Below, piece after piece: positions 12,954-13,509 of a stretch of 13,509 nt of DNA. The stretch covers positions 1 through 13,509 of the forward strand of contig CAAFPE010000023.1 of the NCBI GenBank assembly GCA_900764755.1, written 5' to 3'. This DNA is from an uncultured Oscillospiraceae bacterium (GTDB lineage Bacteria; Bacillota; Clostridia; Oscillospirales; Oscillospiraceae). Every line of letters starts with the position of its first letter. Within the stretch, counting starts at the first letter, position 1. The notes under the pieces are model-generated. The model had not been told where the DNA came from, did no database searches, and saw only the letters and a list, made by a program, of their open reading frames with translations. The position numbers were made by a program, and so were the translations under genes.

Positions 12954-13007
12954 TCTATTGAGCCTCAATGGATTTGAGGTTTTTTTGAGCAATAGATAAG
13001 CAATAGA
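12954..13007. repeat. Repeated CAATAGA words beside the att core
   Basis: AGCAATAGA occurs twice in direct orientation (12988-12996 and 12999-13007), 11 bases or one helical turn apart. The core CAATAGA occurs once inverted at 12954-12960 (TCTATTG). Such iterated words next to a crossover site may be integrase arm-binding sites. This is inference. Confidence 0.4.
12963..12986 (+). terminator. Small terminator-like hairpin at the element edge
   Basis: CCTCAA (12963-12968) and TTGAGG (12974-12979) form a 6-bp stem with a 5-nt loop, followed by seven T (12980-12986). On the plus strand it would stop transcription coming from the chromosome before it runs antisense into the element. No plus-strand gene lies just upstream. 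Confidence 0.5.
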
Positions 13008-13040
13008 GCATTTTCCAACGCCCCCTTGCGCACCATTGAT

Positions 13041-13509
13041 CTATCTGATTTCGACTGCCTTATTTACCATCAACGCAACCTCTTCCCGGGTCGCCAGACT
13101 GCGGGGTCTGGTTCCCTCGGTGATGCCCTTGGCCTTGGCCTGCTCCAGACCCTCCTGGGCCCACTGGCTGGCAGGCTCCTTGGCCCTGCGCGCCATCCAG
13201 TCCTCCATCATCCGGTCAAACCACGCCTGCTCCTCCGTCAACTCCGGCTCCTCCTCTCTCACCGTCCAGCGCAGCACGCTGTTGATCCGCCGGTTTTCCG
13301 CGGTCCGGGAGACCACCCCGCCCCGGCTCTGGTAGTAGCTCCCGCCGCCGTCCAGCTTGAGCACATCCACGAAGCCCAGCCCCCGGAACACCCGGGCGGC
13401 CTCGCCGCTGTCCAGCAGGTTTGTTGTCCTGGACTGCCACCCCATGACGTACACCATGCCGTCCCCCTTGAGGCCCACCAGCGTGTGCCAGGCAGCCCGC
13501 AGCGGAGAG
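13041..13509 (-). CDS. Phosphodiester glycosidase family protein, 3' end (partial, prophage-like)
   Basis: The frame stays open to the right edge, so the N terminus is missing; the GTG at 13478 lies inside the protein and is not a true start. The visible 155 or so residues begin with the end of a phosphodiester glycosidase (NAGPA-like, PF09992) domain: a WHTLVGLKGDGMVYVMGWQS strand pair, a GEAARVFRGLGF helix, and the family hallmark LDGGGS. A charged linker follows, then a C-terminal module with WAQEGLEQAKAKGITEGTRP and ATREEVALMVNKA. This SLH-like module is common at the C termini of lysins and cell-wall proteins in prophages of clostridia. The protein probably acts on a cell-wall or surface glycan; the substrate is unknown. 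Its place 98 bases from the tRNA fragment fits a lysis-end gene of an integrated prophage. Confidence 0.8.
   Translation of the reverse strand, partial: SPLRAAWHTLVGLKGDGMVYVMGWQSRTTNLLDSGEAARVFRGLGFVDVLKLDGGGSYYQSRGGVVSRTAENRRINSVLRWTVREEEPELTEEQAWFDRMMEDWMARRAKEPASQWAQEGLEQAKAKGITEGTRPRSLATREEVALMVNKAVEIR

Noticed and set aside
12899..12990. Complete functional tRNA
   Set aside because: The T arm and acceptor 3' strand are perfect, but no matching 5' acceptor (CCGAGTG), D arm or 5' anticodon strand exists at the right distance.
12732..12992. 86-codon minus-strand frame across the tRNA fragment
   Set aside because: It reads through the tRNA remnant, its terminator and several hairpins, so it is not a gene.

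Overview
The window looks like chromosomal DNA from a GC-rich anaerobic Firmicute of the gut Clostridia. An Oscillospiraceae member (Flavonifractor or Pseudoflavonifractor type) is my best guess. This is inferred from strong AGGAGG-type ribosome binding sites, a DnaD plus DnaC-like replication gene pair, a PFL-family/ACT gene pair, and high GC in the housekeeping genes. I had no database access, so the taxonomy is an inference.

Layout. Bases 1-457 are GC-rich and noncoding, with several hairpin repeats. Bases 516-2978 (minus strand) hold a probable operon: a YfbR-like HD-domain 5'-deoxynucleotidase, a small ACT-domain protein and a PFL-family (DUF711/UPF0210) protein. A 106-bp nested palindrome sits between the last two. 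A divergent promoter region leads to a TraX-family membrane protein (plus strand). Next come a DnaD-domain protein and a DnaC-like AAA+ helicase loader, 4 nt apart and closed by a strong hairpin terminator. Convergent to these is a large calcium-type P-type ATPase (minus strand).

From about 9.05 kb base composition drops. A perfect-consensus promoter drives a HAAS/DUF1700-type membrane protein whose stop codon overlaps the start of a PadR regulator. Two predicted lipoproteins of unknown function follow on the minus strand. They are flanked by two diverged copies of a 31-bp repeat and by stretches rich in palindromes.

The right end is the most informative part. A chain of hairpins ends in a tRNA terminator joined to the 3' half of a tRNA, probably tRNA-Pro(GGG). 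The tRNA match stops in the anticodon loop. Immediately beyond lies the 3' end of a phosphodiester-glycosidase gene with the lysin-type C-terminal module often seen in prophages of gut Firmicutes. I read this as the junction (att) of a prophage or related element that extends off the right edge. The prediction is that an intact copy of the same tRNA, and probably the integrase, lie at the element's far end.

Functionally most of the window is ordinary: nucleotide clean-up, replication initiation and calcium export. The items worth a second look are the att junction, the palindromic intergenic elements, the repeat-flanked lipoprotein pair and the unusual gene order of the HAAS/PadR pair. I found no convincing new defence or catalytic system.
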